From Seohaeicola saemankumensis (lineage in GTDB: Bacteria > Pseudomonadota > Alphaproteobacteria > Rhodobacterales > Rhodobacteraceae), in NCBI RefSeq assembly GCF_021021435.1, contig NZ_JAINWI010000010.1:1-64000 (forward strand): DNA of 64,000 nucleotides, given 5' to 3'. Shown here piece after piece: positions 1 to 8,774 of this stretch; the stretch's first letter is position 1; every line of letters starts with the position of its first letter. Both the position numbers and the translations under genes were made by a program. The notes beneath the pieces are model-generated. The model saw only the letters and a program-made list of their open reading frames with translations. It did no database searches and was not told where the DNA came from.

Positions 1-38
1 TCCCGCCGCTACCGTGGCCGACTTTCGCACCGCCGTTC

Positions 39-485
39 TCACACCTTGTCGCCCGCCTCAAGCAGTACCACGCCGCCGGGGACAAGATCGGCACCATCAA
101 GCGTGACAAGCACCCCATCGCGCAAGACGGCGGCGCGTGGGGCCAGCATGCCGCGGATCGCGGCCATGGCGGCCTCGGCCTTGCCCTCCTGCAGGTAGCC
201 GATCACGGCATTGGCCAGCACCACCGCCAGGATCACCCCGGTATCGACCCAATGCTGCAAGACGCCCGTCACCACGGCGGCCCCCAGTAGCACATAGATC
301 AGCACATTGTGGAACTGCGCCAGAAACCGCATCAGCGGCCCATGTGCACGCACTTCGGGCAGACAGTTCGGACCGTGTTCGGCCAACCGCCGCGCTGCCT
401 AAGTCGCGCTCAGGCCTGCAGAATCAGAGGCCAGCGCTGAAAGGCAGGTGTCGACAGACTGGTTATGCGGATCGGTCAGCAGCAT
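39..485 (-). pseudogene. P-type cation-transporting ATPase, 5' fragment with nonsense codon
   Basis: This is the N-terminal part of an E1-E2 (P-type) cation ATPase: cation-ATPase N-terminal domain (GLSAT, then AARRLAEHGPN), first transmembrane hairpin (HNVLIYVLLGAAVVTGV), the IGYLQEGKAEAAM segment and the start of the actuator domain (LVPGGVVLLEAGDKV). Reading from the ATG at 485, codon 29 is TAG (401-399), exactly where the family has an acidic or polar residue after GLSAT. The frame resumes without shift and then meets TGA at 41-39, right after AGDKV, where the family continues PADLRL. The phosphorylation (DKTGT) and later domains are missing from the window. The motif VPGD is VPGG here. 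The gene is therefore broken at least twice and is very unlikely to make a pump. A downstream restart at the TTG near 386 is possible but would still give only 115 residues. Confidence 0.8.
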
Positions 486-877
486 GGGTGTTCTCTCAAT
501 CATCAGTTTTTCCACCATCAGTAGCCAGTTCGCGGACACTGACAAATCTGGTCTTGTTGGAAGTCCAATAGACAGAGGCCCAAGCTGCTATCACTGTGAT
601 CTTCCATGTGAATGACCGAATGAACCGACCCAGCTGCAACTTTCGCAGGACTGCCGATCAAAGTCGTGTTCTTGGCACTGTATTAGAGCCAAAATATAAA
701 TTTGCGTCGTCGCAAGCGGAGTTTTGCATCCCATACCATCACGTATTTGATCTGGCGCATATGATTGGCGGCATCAGCACCTTACGAGTTGGAGGCCGGA
801 GCGAGACTGCTTTCGGAGCCTGAAACAATCTCGCCAGAGGAAATCCCGTCTCTCAGACCCAAAGAGGTTTATGCCAC
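486..877. other. Intergenic region between ATPase remnant and phaC
   Basis: About 390 bases lie between the divergent ATPase remnant and phaC. One 75-codon open frame (596-823, plus strand) exists, but it has no recognisable motif and no convincing ribosome site, so I do not call it. The region presumably holds the phaC promoter; I see no clear operator palindrome. Confidence 0.5.
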
Positions 878-2707
878 ATGACCCGGAAACCATCCCTTGC
901 CCGCCTTTCAGATCGTTCCTCGCAGGCGCTGGCGATCGTGCCGCCTTCCACAGAAGAACCGAATGGCGCAGCGCGGTACAAAAATGTGGCGCATCCGCAC
1001 GCGGCGCTGGATCGCGCAGTAATGGCCAGTCTTGCGCGAATCACTGCGGGGCTATCGCCCCATGCAGTCCTTGATGCGTGGAGCGATTGGGCGATGCATC
1101 TGGCCCGAGCACCCGGCCGCCAGCTTGAACTGATCGAACATGCACAGACCAACTGGCTGAAGCTGGCCCAGTTTGCCGCATCCACGGCCGAAGACAGCAC
1201 TGCGGACAAGCCGTTCACCCCTGGGCCGAACGATACGCGCTGGTCGCACGAAGGCTGGAACGCAGCGCCCTTTTCAGTATGGCAACAGGGTTTTCTTGGC
1301 GCGCAGGATTGGTGGCAGGTCGCGACCGCCGATCTTCCCGGCCTGCGAGGCCTGAACGCGCGGCGCACGGGCTTCATGATCCGGCAGCTTCTGGACACCG
1401 TGTCGCCAGCGAATTTTCCACATGCCAACCCCGAGATCCTTGAGGCAATCTGGAAGACCGGTGGTCGCAATCTTGTCGAGGGTGCCGCGAACTTCGCCGA
1501 TGACGCGCTCCATTTGCTGGCTCAGGAACACCGCCCGGTTCCGGACGACTTCGCTCTTGGCAAGAAGCTTGCCGCCACACCGGGAGCGGTCGTCTATCGC
1601 AACGATGTAATGGAGTTAATCCAGTATGCTCCGACGACAAGGAAGGTCCACGCCGAGCCGATTCTGATCGTGCCTGCCTGGATTATGAAATATTACATCC
1701 TCGATCTGTCGCCGGAAAACTCGTTCATTCGCTGGCTCGTCGATCAGGGTTACACGGTATTCTGCATTTCGTGGCGCAACCCGGGCGCTGCGCAGGCGCA
1801 TCTGTCGCTGAACGACTACCGGGTGCAGGGCATCATGCAGGCGCTTGACGTGATCAATGCGATTGTTCCCGGCCGCAAGATCCACGCCAATGGCTATTGC
1901 CTTGGTGGCACTCTTTTGGCGATCGCGGCGGCAACTATGGCGCGCGAACACGACGACCGCCTTGCCACCGTCACGCTGATGGCGGCCCAAGTGGATTTCG
2001 CGGAGGCGGGCGAGTTGCTGATTTTTCTCGATGAAAGCCAGGTCGCCTTCCTTGAAGACATGATGTGGGCGCAGGGCTACCTTGACCGTCCGCAGATGTC
2101 TGGCGCTTTTGCGGCGATCCGATCCGAAGACCTTATCTGGTCGCGTGCCGTGCGCCGATATTTTCTGAACGAGCCGGACCTGCCGACAGATATTACGGTT
2201 TGGGTCAACGACACGACCCGAATGCCCGCACAGATGCATTCCGAATACCTGCGCGGCATCTTCCTCGAGAATCGTATTACGGCGGGGCGGTATGCCGTGG
2301 ACGGCCGCGTCATCGCGCTTAAACATATCGAGGTGCCGATGTTCATCGTCGCCACGGAAACCGACCACATCGCACCGTGGCGGTCGGTGTACAAGACCGC
2401 GCTTTTCACCGATTGCGACCTGCATCTGTTGCTGACCAAGGGCGGCCACAACGGCGGCATCTTGAGCGAGCCCGGTCATGAACGGCGCCACTATCGCATT
2501 TCACACCGACCGACCGGCGCGCCTTATGTCGACCCCGATACATGGTTCGCTGCGCAATCCCCGAAGGCGGGATCCTGGTGGCCCGAGTGGGCCGAATGGG
2601 CGGCGACCCATAGCGGCGAGATGACTGATCCCCCAAACATGGGCGCGGCGGGTCTTGGCTACACACCCCTTGCCCGGGCACCGGGAACATATGTCTTTCA
2701 ACCCTAA
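878..2707 (+). CDS. phaC: Class I poly(3-hydroxyalkanoate) synthase PhaC
   Basis: The enzyme polymerises (R)-3-hydroxyacyl-CoA into polyhydroxyalkanoate at the granule surface. The 609 residues fit class I PhaC. The lipase-like box GYCLGG carries the nucleophile Cys341. Asp496 (TETDHIAPW) and His524 (KGGHNGGI) complete the expected Cys-Asp-His triad. The PhaC N-terminal domain spans roughly residues 60-240, with the alpha/beta-hydrolase fold after that. The start at 878 is chosen because AGAGG lies about 11 bases upstream and the following MTRKPSLARL reads as a normal N-terminus. No phaZ or phaR is adjacent; the only other PHA gene nearby is a broken phasin at 8.2 kb. This may therefore be a second, accessory copy. 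The catalytic residues are intact, so it is probably functional. Confidence 0.95.
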   Translation: MTRKPSLARLSDRSSQALAIVPPSTEEPNGAARYKNVAHPHAALDRAVMASLARITAGLSPHAVLDAWSDWAMHLARAPGRQLELIEHAQTNWLKLAQFAASTAEDSTADKPFTPGPNDTRWSHEGWNAAPFSVWQQGFLGAQDWWQVATADLPGLRGLNARRTGFMIRQLLDTVSPANFPHANPEILEAIWKTGGRNLVEGAANFADDALHLLAQEHRPVPDDFALGKKLAATPGAVVYRNDVMELIQYAPTTRKVHAEPILIVPAWIMKYYILDLSPENSFIRWLVDQGYTVFCISWRNPGAAQAHLSLNDYRVQGIMQALDVINAIVPGRKIHANGYCLGGTLLAIAAATMAREHDDRLATVTLMAAQVDFAEAGELLIFLDESQVAFLEDMMWAQGYLDRPQMSGAFAAIRSEDLIWSRAVRRYFLNEPDLPTDITVWVNDTTRMPAQMHSEYLRGIFLENRITAGRYAVDGRVIALKHIEVPMFIVATETDHIAPWRSVYKTALFTDCDLHLLLTKGGHNGGILSEPGHERRHYRISHRPTGAPYVDPDTWFAAQSPKAGSWWPEWAEWAATHSGEMTDPPNMGAAGLGYTPLARAPGTYVFQP

Positions 2708-3464
2708 AGGTGGGCGTCCATTTGTGTCGCTCTGCCGAAAGGGCTTTGCCTTAGCTTTCGTTCCGAGTTCCATGTTCTGCGGAAGAAAACAATCCCGGTT
2801 ATCCACCAAAGAGCGTAGGCATTGGCTTCATAGTCGAGCGCTGCGTTGCAGTTTTCATATTCCTGCCGTTCTTGCATCGTGCAGCATTTTTGGATGGCAA
2901 ATGTCGGCGGTGAGGACCTTCCCGCCTTTCGATGCGCCCGCAAAAAAAACTCGCGTGAAGTTGTAGCATGGTCAAGGTGTAGAACAGAATGCAGACTGTG
3001 AAGTAGCAGCACTGTGCTCGCAGTATTTTGTGATAGCCACCATTCGCCCTATTGTCGCCATAAGGCCGTCCCTTTGAATGCACTGATCAGCGAAACAAGT
3101 GCGAAGACCACTTAGGCCGATCCGACCATCCGACGCCACCATGCGGCGATCCATGGAAGTCGACCGCGGAGAGAACCATGAACCCGGCGCGCGCGAAGAC
3201 ATCAAATATCAAACTCGACCAATGCGATTAGAGAACTTCAGTGGGGGCACTCCAGGTCCTAAATGCTCTATGACGGTCGCACGGATACCCCGTGCAGCGT
3301 GCTTTCGGGCGATACTTTGTTTGTGGACAGTGGGCCGACCGGATTTGCTGGGCGACGATGAAACCGAGTCGTCGATGTGAATGCGATCACTCGAGGCCTG
3401 GCGCCAACGTCCAGGAACTGGCCCTGTCCTTGATCAGAAGATTTGCAGCTCTGAAGCGTGCCGT
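2708..3464. other. 757-base gap with no supportable gene
   Basis: Several short open frames occur on both strands between phaC and the ABC adaptor gene, the longest about 140 codons. None shows a domain, a plausible ribosome site or protein-like composition. The overlap of equally long frames in several phases and the lower G+C than in the flanking genes suggest decayed or foreign DNA. No phaC terminator hairpin with a T-run was found. Confidence 0.5.
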
Positions 3465-4667
3465 TCAATCGCGTGAAGTTATGGTTTTGCCCTCCGTCAG
3501 TGCGCCAGAGGGATACAGGACCACCGGCACGCCCTCATCCAATCCATCAAGCACCTCAGCTTGTCCCCCGGCTTGTCGCCCGATTCTCACGGGTTCAAGC
3601 CGCGCCTGGCCAGAGTCCTCGACAAATACTGCCCAGCTATCGTCGTGTCGAAACAGGGCTGCCTGTGGAACGCTGATAATCGCGTGGGCGTCCCAAAGGA
3701 TTAACCGGACATGCACGCGGTAGCCTTCGCCCAGCCCGCGGCGTGCCTCGGGCGGGGTCAGAAGGTCCAGTCGCAAACGGACGCGTTGTTCTTCTATTCC
3801 CAGAGCAGAGACGCGAGTGAACGCCGCCGGGTCGATACGCCGCAGCCGCGCCTCGAGCTCCCCGTCGCCGCCCCAACGCTCTATCAGCGCCCGCGCGCTG
3901 ACAGGCACCTGAACGGCATCGGTGGACAAACGGTCCAGCTCGATCTCCATCTCGTCAAGATCGCCAATGGTCAGAAGGTGGCTTCCAGCCTGAAACAGCC
4001 GCGCGCTCTGATCGCTGACATCAAGCACGAACCCATTCTGGGGCGCCACAATCTGCACACAGCACGCGCCGGGTTCAGCATCCAGGTCGAGCAGTGCCTG
4101 CGGGCCCAACATTTGCGCCTGTGCACGCGCCAACGCGGCGCGGTTCAGGTCAAGCTGAAGGCGCGCCGCATCCAGCCTTTGCTGCGCTGACAAATGGGCG
4201 GCTTCGATATCTTCGAGCATGCGACGGGCAATGATGCCGCGCTCGGCAAGGATGCGGCTACGCTCAAGCTCCAACTCGGAATGGTCCCGCCCAGTTTCAG
4301 CCTGACGCAGATTGCTTTGCGCCACTGCGACCGCAGCTTCCGCCGCGGCGGCTTCGGCCTGCGCCCGGGTGCGGGCGTCCATCAGCGCAGGGTCAGCGGG
4401 CTGGATCACCGCTACAACCGTTTCGCCCGCGACCACCTGATCACCTACCTCGACGGGAAAGCGCGTGGCTGCTCCGGTGATCAGGGCGGTGATGGCATAC
4501 GGGTTGCGCACAAGGGTCACGCCCTGCGCCGTGATCACCCCCTGCATCGGACCGAGGGTGACGGACGCCAGATCGACCGGCATCGGCTGCGGCCAGAGCG
4601 CCCAGAGTAGCGCTGCCACCAGTCCCGCTCCGATCCCGCCCATCGCCAGTTTGCGCATCATGTTCAT
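3465..4667 (-). CDS. HlyD/MacA-type periplasmic adaptor (membrane fusion) protein
   Basis: This is the periplasmic adaptor of a MacAB/DevABC-type tripartite ABC exporter. An N-terminal membrane anchor (GGIGAGLVAALLWALW, residues 8-25) is followed by a lipoyl half-motif (GAATRFPVEVGDQVVAGETV), a long Ala/Gln/Glu-rich coiled-coil hairpin (about residues 100-190), the second lipoyl half (VAPQNGFVLDVSDQSARLFQAGSHLLTIGDL) and a beta-barrel/membrane-proximal part to residue 400. It is the last gene of a minus-strand operon ATPase-permease-adaptor, starting 12 bases after the permease stop. The reading frame is intact although both upstream partners carry disrupting mutations, so the exporter as a whole is probably non-functional. 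The substrate is unknown. Confidence 0.85.
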   Translation of the reverse strand: MNMMRKLAMGGIGAGLVAALLWALWPQPMPVDLASVTLGPMQGVITAQGVTLVRNPYAITALITGAATRFPVEVGDQVVAGETVVAVIQPADPALMDARTRAQAEAAAAEAAVAVAQSNLRQAETGRDHSELELERSRILAERGIIARRMLEDIEAAHLSAQQRLDAARLQLDLNRAALARAQAQMLGPQALLDLDAEPGACCVQIVAPQNGFVLDVSDQSARLFQAGSHLLTIGDLDEMEIELDRLSTDAVQVPVSARALIERWGGDGELEARLRRIDPAAFTRVSALGIEEQRVRLRLDLLTPPEARRGLGEGYRVHVRLILWDAHAIISVPQAALFRHDDSWAVFVEDSGQARLEPVRIGRQAGGQAEVLDGLDEGVPVVLYPSGALTEGKTITSRD

Positions 4668-4679
4668 TCCCTTTCTCTG

Positions 4680-5753
4680 TCAGTCGCGCGCTTTGAGCGC
4701 TGTCGCCAGATCCACGCGGTCGAGCCTGCGCCGCACCATCAGCACCGAAGCAAGTGACGCGAGAAACACCGCCAGCGCCACCAGCCCGAGTGCCAGCCAA
4801 TAACCCATGACCCAGCCTAACGGGATCGCCAGTGCCGTCAGAAGCATCATCTCACCCACCAGCACATAGCCAACTTCGCCGCGACTGAAGCCAAGAATCC
4901 GCAGACTGGCCAGTTCATAGCTGCGCTCTGACAACTGGATGCGCGCAGCGTTGTAGACCACGCCGATGGCAATCAGCACCCCGATGAGAGTGTAGATGCT
5001 AACCATTGTCAGCAGGTTCTCACGCAGTGTGACGTCAAACTGGTTGCGGACGTCAGCCCAGTCCATCAGCCCGGCAATCGCCGGTGTCTCTTTGATCGCG
5101 GCGTTGAGATCGCCCATCCGGTCCGACTGCACGGCCAGATGGATCATGTTCACCTGTGGCACGCTGTCCATCGCCGCAAGCAGCGCTTTGGCAAAGATAT
5201 GCGCTTCCTGTCCCATGCCTTGGGCGATGATCCCTGCCACAGGCAGGTTGAGCACCGTGCGGGGGGCGGCTAACATTTCCAGCCGCAAGATTTGACCAAC
5301 GTCGACCCCCAACGCACGGGCCAGCATCTCGGGCAGGATCACACCCTCGACTGGCGGCGTCACGATGCGCCCGGCGTCATCGACCAGACGCGCAAGCTCC
5401 GCGCCGGGGAAATGGCTCTGTAGGGCAGTCAGCCGGTTGCGGTGCCCCTTCAGGGCGCGCACCGGTATCGCATAGGCACCTTCGGCGGCCAGAACGCCGG
5501 GCAAAGCCAGTGCGTCCTGCACGGCGCGCTCGGACTGACCCTGTGCCAGCAACAGTGTCACATGCTGCCGGTTGGGTTGTTGGAAAACGCTGTCAGCCAG
5601 TCTCTCCACGGCATCGAACATGAAATAGCTCATGACAAGCACTCCGACCGAAGCCGACACCCCGAACAATGTGATGAAAGCCCGCCCGGGCCAAAGGATG
5701 ATCGAGCGGAAGATCATCATTGTGGTTTGCCCGAAGCACATGCGCCTCAGCAA
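4680..5753 (-). pseudogene. ABC exporter permease (FtsX type), C-terminal half after frameshift
   Basis: This is the second FtsX-type half of a two-domain (about 790-residue) ABC permease: one membrane segment near IILWPGRAFITLFGVSASVGVLVM, a periplasmic MacB-core-like domain, then three membrane segments (LLTMVSIYTLIGVLIAIGVV and the last 80 residues). The nominal start is a TTG at 5753 lying inside the end of the upstream frame; reading further upstream in this frame gives ARGVADRLLRR, which looks like the natural linker. The two halves are therefore best explained as one gene with a one-base loss in the GC run around 5770-5775. Independent translation by coupling at the overlapping TGA/TTG cannot be excluded. 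Confidence 0.75.
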
Positions 5754-6976
5754 CCGGTCGGCGACCCCGCGCGCAAGACGGGCGGTGCAGGCGGTTGCAT
5801 GGCTTCCGCCGGTGGGAGTTGCAGCGATGCCCAGACAGCGCGAAACCCGCCCAGCACAGCCGTCGCCATTCCGAGGGCTGCTGAGATCACCAGCGCCTGC
5901 GTTCCCCAGTCACGGATGATAAAGGGGAAGCGGAAGAAATCACCGTAAAGCCCGATCATGGCATGCGCGATCCACCATCCGAAGATCCAGCCGATCAGCA
6001 CCCCGATCACGCCGATCAGAACCGCGAGCTTCAAGTAGTGGCCCGCGATCTCGCGCCGTGCGTAGCCCAGTGCTTTCAGCAGCCCGATCTGCGACCGCTC
6101 CAACGCGATCAGACGGCCAAGCACCATATCGACCAGAAAGGCCGCGACGATCAGGAAAATTGGTGGAATGAACGCGGCCATCGCCGCCAGTTGGCTCAGT
6201 TCGCCCTCAAGAAAGGCATGTGACAACTGTCGGTCACGCCCATATGCGCCGGTGCCACCGTAAGGGTCCAGAAGCTGGTCAAGCGCAGCGATCACCGCGC
6301 GTTCGTCGCCATCCCGTGTCAGACGCAGCGCGATATCATTGACAGCTGCATTCATGTCCAGCGCGGCAGCGGCGGCGGCCTCGTTCATCCAGATCAGACC
6401 ATACCGACGCTCATCCGGCATCATCGCTCCGGGCGGCATAGTATAGATAAATTCGGGGCTCAGGACCCAGCCGGTCACGGTCAGCTCCTGCAACTGGCCA
6501 TTGAGTATCCCGCGAAAGCTGCTTCCGGGGGTAAGGCCGTGAATTTCGGCAAAAGGCTCGGCCAAAGCCACCTCATCGGCGCGGTCGGGGTCCGGCAGTC
6601 TTCCAAGACGGACCAGCGGCAGGTTCAACCCAGGTCCAGCGGGAGGCAATGACAGGATGCGCGCCGTAGCAGGCTCAGACATGCCGTCGATATCCAGAAC
6701 GGCCTGAAAGCTGATGCGCCCTTCCGCCTGTGCCACACCGTCAATCAGCGATGCTGCCTGCACCACATCCCCTGGCAAACGCGTGGCCCCGGAAAAGATA
6801 TTGGCAAAACGGTGACGTTCGTAATAGGCGGTCTGCGTCTGGACCAGCGTGGCTTGCGTTGCCTGCGCCCCCACCAGCACCATGACGCCGCAGCCCAGCA
6901 CCAGAGCAATGGCCAGTGTTTGCGCCCAAATCCTGCTCAGATCGCGCAGCATCTTCCGGTCAAGCGCCCTCACCAA
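5747..6976 (-). pseudogene. ABC exporter permease (FtsX type), N-terminal half before frameshift
   Basis: This is the first half of the same permease: a membrane segment (WAQTLAIALVLGCGVMVLVGA, residues 14-35), a periplasmic domain to about residue 260, and three further segments (IPPIFLIVAAFLVDMVLG, LIGVIGVLIGWIFGWWIAHAM, ALVISAALGMATAVLGG). Family members continue from the sequence after PPAPPV into a second FtsX unit. Here the frame instead runs into LRAGSPTGC and a TGA at 5749-5747, while the continuation is found one base out of phase. The ATG at 6976 overlaps the end of the ATPase frame (stop at 6970) by 7 bases, typical of a coupled operon. The frameshift lies in a GCGCGCGGGG-type run, which is also a classic spot for a sequencing error. 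Confidence 0.78.
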
Positions 6977-7692
6977 ATTACCTCGCGTGGCAGCACGCGC
7001 GCGGCATTCACATCGTCGCGGGTGATACGACCATCCGCCAGCACCACAACCCGGTGCGCAATACGCTGGATGCTGGCGTTATGGGTGATCAACACTGTCG
7101 CCGTCCCCAGATCGCGATTGACCTCGTGTAGCGCCTCCAGAACCTGAATGCCGGTCTTGCTGTCCAATGCTCCGGTAGGCTCGTCGCACAAAAGCACATC
7201 CGGGCGCCTGGCAATGGCCCGCGCGATAGCAACACGTTGCTGCTCACCCCCCTACAACTCGGCCGGAAAATGATCCATGCGATGCGCGAGCCCGACGCGT
7301 TCGAGCGCTTCTTGCGGCGTCATCGGATTTTTCGCGATCTCGGTCACCAGTGCAACATTCTCGCTTGCGGTCAGGCTGGGGACAAGATTGTAGAACTGGA
7401 AAACGAAGCCCACATGATCGCGCCGGAAGGCCGTTAACTGGCGATCACTGGCCCGGCTCAAATCTTGATCACGAAAGAACACCCGCCCGCTTGATGGCAG
7501 ATCCAGCCCCCCCAGGATGTTCACCAGTGTCGACTTGCCTGATCCCGACGCCCCCAGAAGGACCACCATTTCGCCCTCAGCCAAAGACAGATCGACTCCG
7601 CGCAGCGCCCAGACATCGACTGCTCCGGTCCGGTAGACCCTGGTCACGCGCTCGGCCCGGAAGACCGGCAATTTCAGACTGTCTCTGAGCAT
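6970..7692 (-). pseudogene. ABC exporter ATP-binding protein with amber codon in the signature motif
   Basis: This is a MacB/LolD-like ATPase of about 240 residues with Walker A (GASGSGKST, near residue 45), the Q-loop region, Walker B plus D-loop ([15 protein letters not shown]) and the H-loop (LITHN). The ABC signature, normally LSGGEQQR, reads L-stop-GGEQQR because codon 147 is TAG (7254-7252), one base from TCG for serine. The frame is otherwise uninterrupted from 7692 to 6970. The upstream product would have Walker A without Walker B, so the protein should be inactive unless the stop is read through. It is the first gene of the exporter operon with the permease and adaptor downstream. 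The single point change suggests recent inactivation or a base-call error. Confidence 0.85.
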
Positions 7693-8181
7693 GTAGCCAG
7701 AATATCATTGGCCACGGTCATCGATATGATCGAGATCAAGAAATCTTGCAGTGAATTTGAATACGTTCGGTGTGGGTAGATAGCTGCCATCGGGCAAAAT
7801 GCAAATCTGTCGGGGCGGTCTGTGATCTGCATCAGCCACGTAGTTTCGCCTCTAAAAAGGTGGACTGCCCCCATCGAGTGGTCCAGTTTGATCATTAATG
7901 CAGCGTGGGTCTTTGGTCTATCGGGACGAAGGTGTCTGACCTTGCCGATGAGGTCATCCGCCTGCACGCGCCCACCAATTTCATTGCTGTTGGCCGGCAT
8001 TACATCAACTTTGCGCAATTGGATAATGCAGAGGTGCGCGCCATACTGGCCGCTGCCCTATCAGATGGCCTTGGCCGCGGAATTATTGACGATGATCAAT
8101 GAACCGCCATGATGAACGGGCAAGACATATCTCATATGCAGATGGCCTGCCTGCGCTGTCATCCTATCGAAAGGAGCGAGA
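7693..8181. other. Non-coding or decayed stretch with one orphan open frame
   Basis: This gap lies between the divergent exporter operon and the phasin remnant. An open frame at about 7905-8102 (plus strand, TGA stop) has reasonably protein-like composition: KVSDLADEVIRLHAPTNFIA, and then GRHYINFAQLDNAEV. It has an in-frame stop just upstream (7896-7898) and no ribosome site, so it looks like the 3' end of a gene whose beginning is lost. I do not recognise the family. The rest shows nothing. Confidence 0.4.
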
Positions 8182-8451
8182 ATGCCTGAAAAGAAGCAGA
8201 AAACCGATCATCCCGTCCCGGCAAAGCCAACAGACAAGGCATCAAGCCCCCCATTGCCGCTGACCGCTGGCATCGTTGCCGCGCAAGCGTGTATGGATAT
8301 GGGGACAGAAACGATCCGCTTTTTCTGGAACCGGCTGCAACAGGGCCAAAAGACCCAGTAAGAGCTGCTGGCCTGCTCGAGTCTGGAGGATATGCGAAAG
8401 GTCCAAGCCGCGCACCTGAGCCATGCACTGGACCAGTATGTCGCCGAAACG
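8182..8451 (+). pseudogene. Phasin-like protein, interrupted by a nonsense codon and truncated
   Basis: A strong ribosome site (AAGGAG, 8170-8175) precedes ATG 8182. The frame gives a Lys/Pro-rich start (MPEKKQKTDHPVPAKPTDKA) and a helical ACMDMGTETIRFFWNRLQQ segment, then TAA at codon 60 (8359-8361). Without a shift it continues ELLACSSLEDMRKVQAAHLS and HALDQYVAET, the 'ACxSxEDxxxxQxxxxxxxLDQY' pattern of phasins, which coat polyhydroxyalkanoate granules. A single CAA-to-TAA change would explain the stop. After about 8446 the sequence is the antisense of a different gene remnant, so the 3' end is also lost. Only a 59-residue peptide can be made. It fits a PHA context with phaC 5.5 kb upstream. 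The family assignment rests on pattern only. Confidence 0.6.
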
Positions 8452-8590
8452 CTCGTCCTTCAACGCAGCCGCGACATCTGCTTTGGCATTGAACCGATCA
8501 AACCAGCGCCGCAGCGTCAGCGCATAATGCAGTCGGAGGCATTCAATATCGCCGATCCGCAACCCCGCTCCCTCAATTGAACTAAGTCAA
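8446..8590 (-). pseudogene. Cyclopropane-fatty-acyl-phospholipid synthase remnant
   Basis: The minus strand encodes GLRIGDIECLRLHYALTLRR followed by WFDRFNAKADVAAALKDERF. This matches the C-terminal region of cyclopropane-fatty-acid synthases, where the motif LRLHYAxTLxxW is characteristic and DERF is normally followed by an aromatic-rich helix. Both sides are cut: the frame meets a stop just upstream (near 8592) and the homology ends at DERF (8446), where the antisense of the phasin begins. About 48 of some 400 residues remain. It is a relic without function and marks a recombination junction. Confidence 0.65.
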
Positions 8591-8774
8591 TTACAGACTG
8601 TTAACAAGGTGTCGGATCCTATCCTGGTTGATGGCCCGGTTTTATGATCGGTGGGGAAGATCATTTTTGCAACATCACCTTGTTTTGCAACACATCGTAT
8701 AAACTGAAGATTTCCAGATTCTCGCGTTTCTTTTATATACGAACCAAATTGCTCTACCAAGGCCGGAGTTTTCG

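Noticed and set aside
596-823. 75-codon gene before phaC
   Set aside because: No ribosome site and no motif; it depends on a non-ATG start.
1-8600. Amber codons as evidence for read-through or pyrrolysine/other recoding
   Set aside because: slyX, dnaE, the DUF1489 gene and the 667-residue protein gene all end naturally in TAG, and the other lesions include TAA and a frameshift, so decay or sequence error explains the data better.
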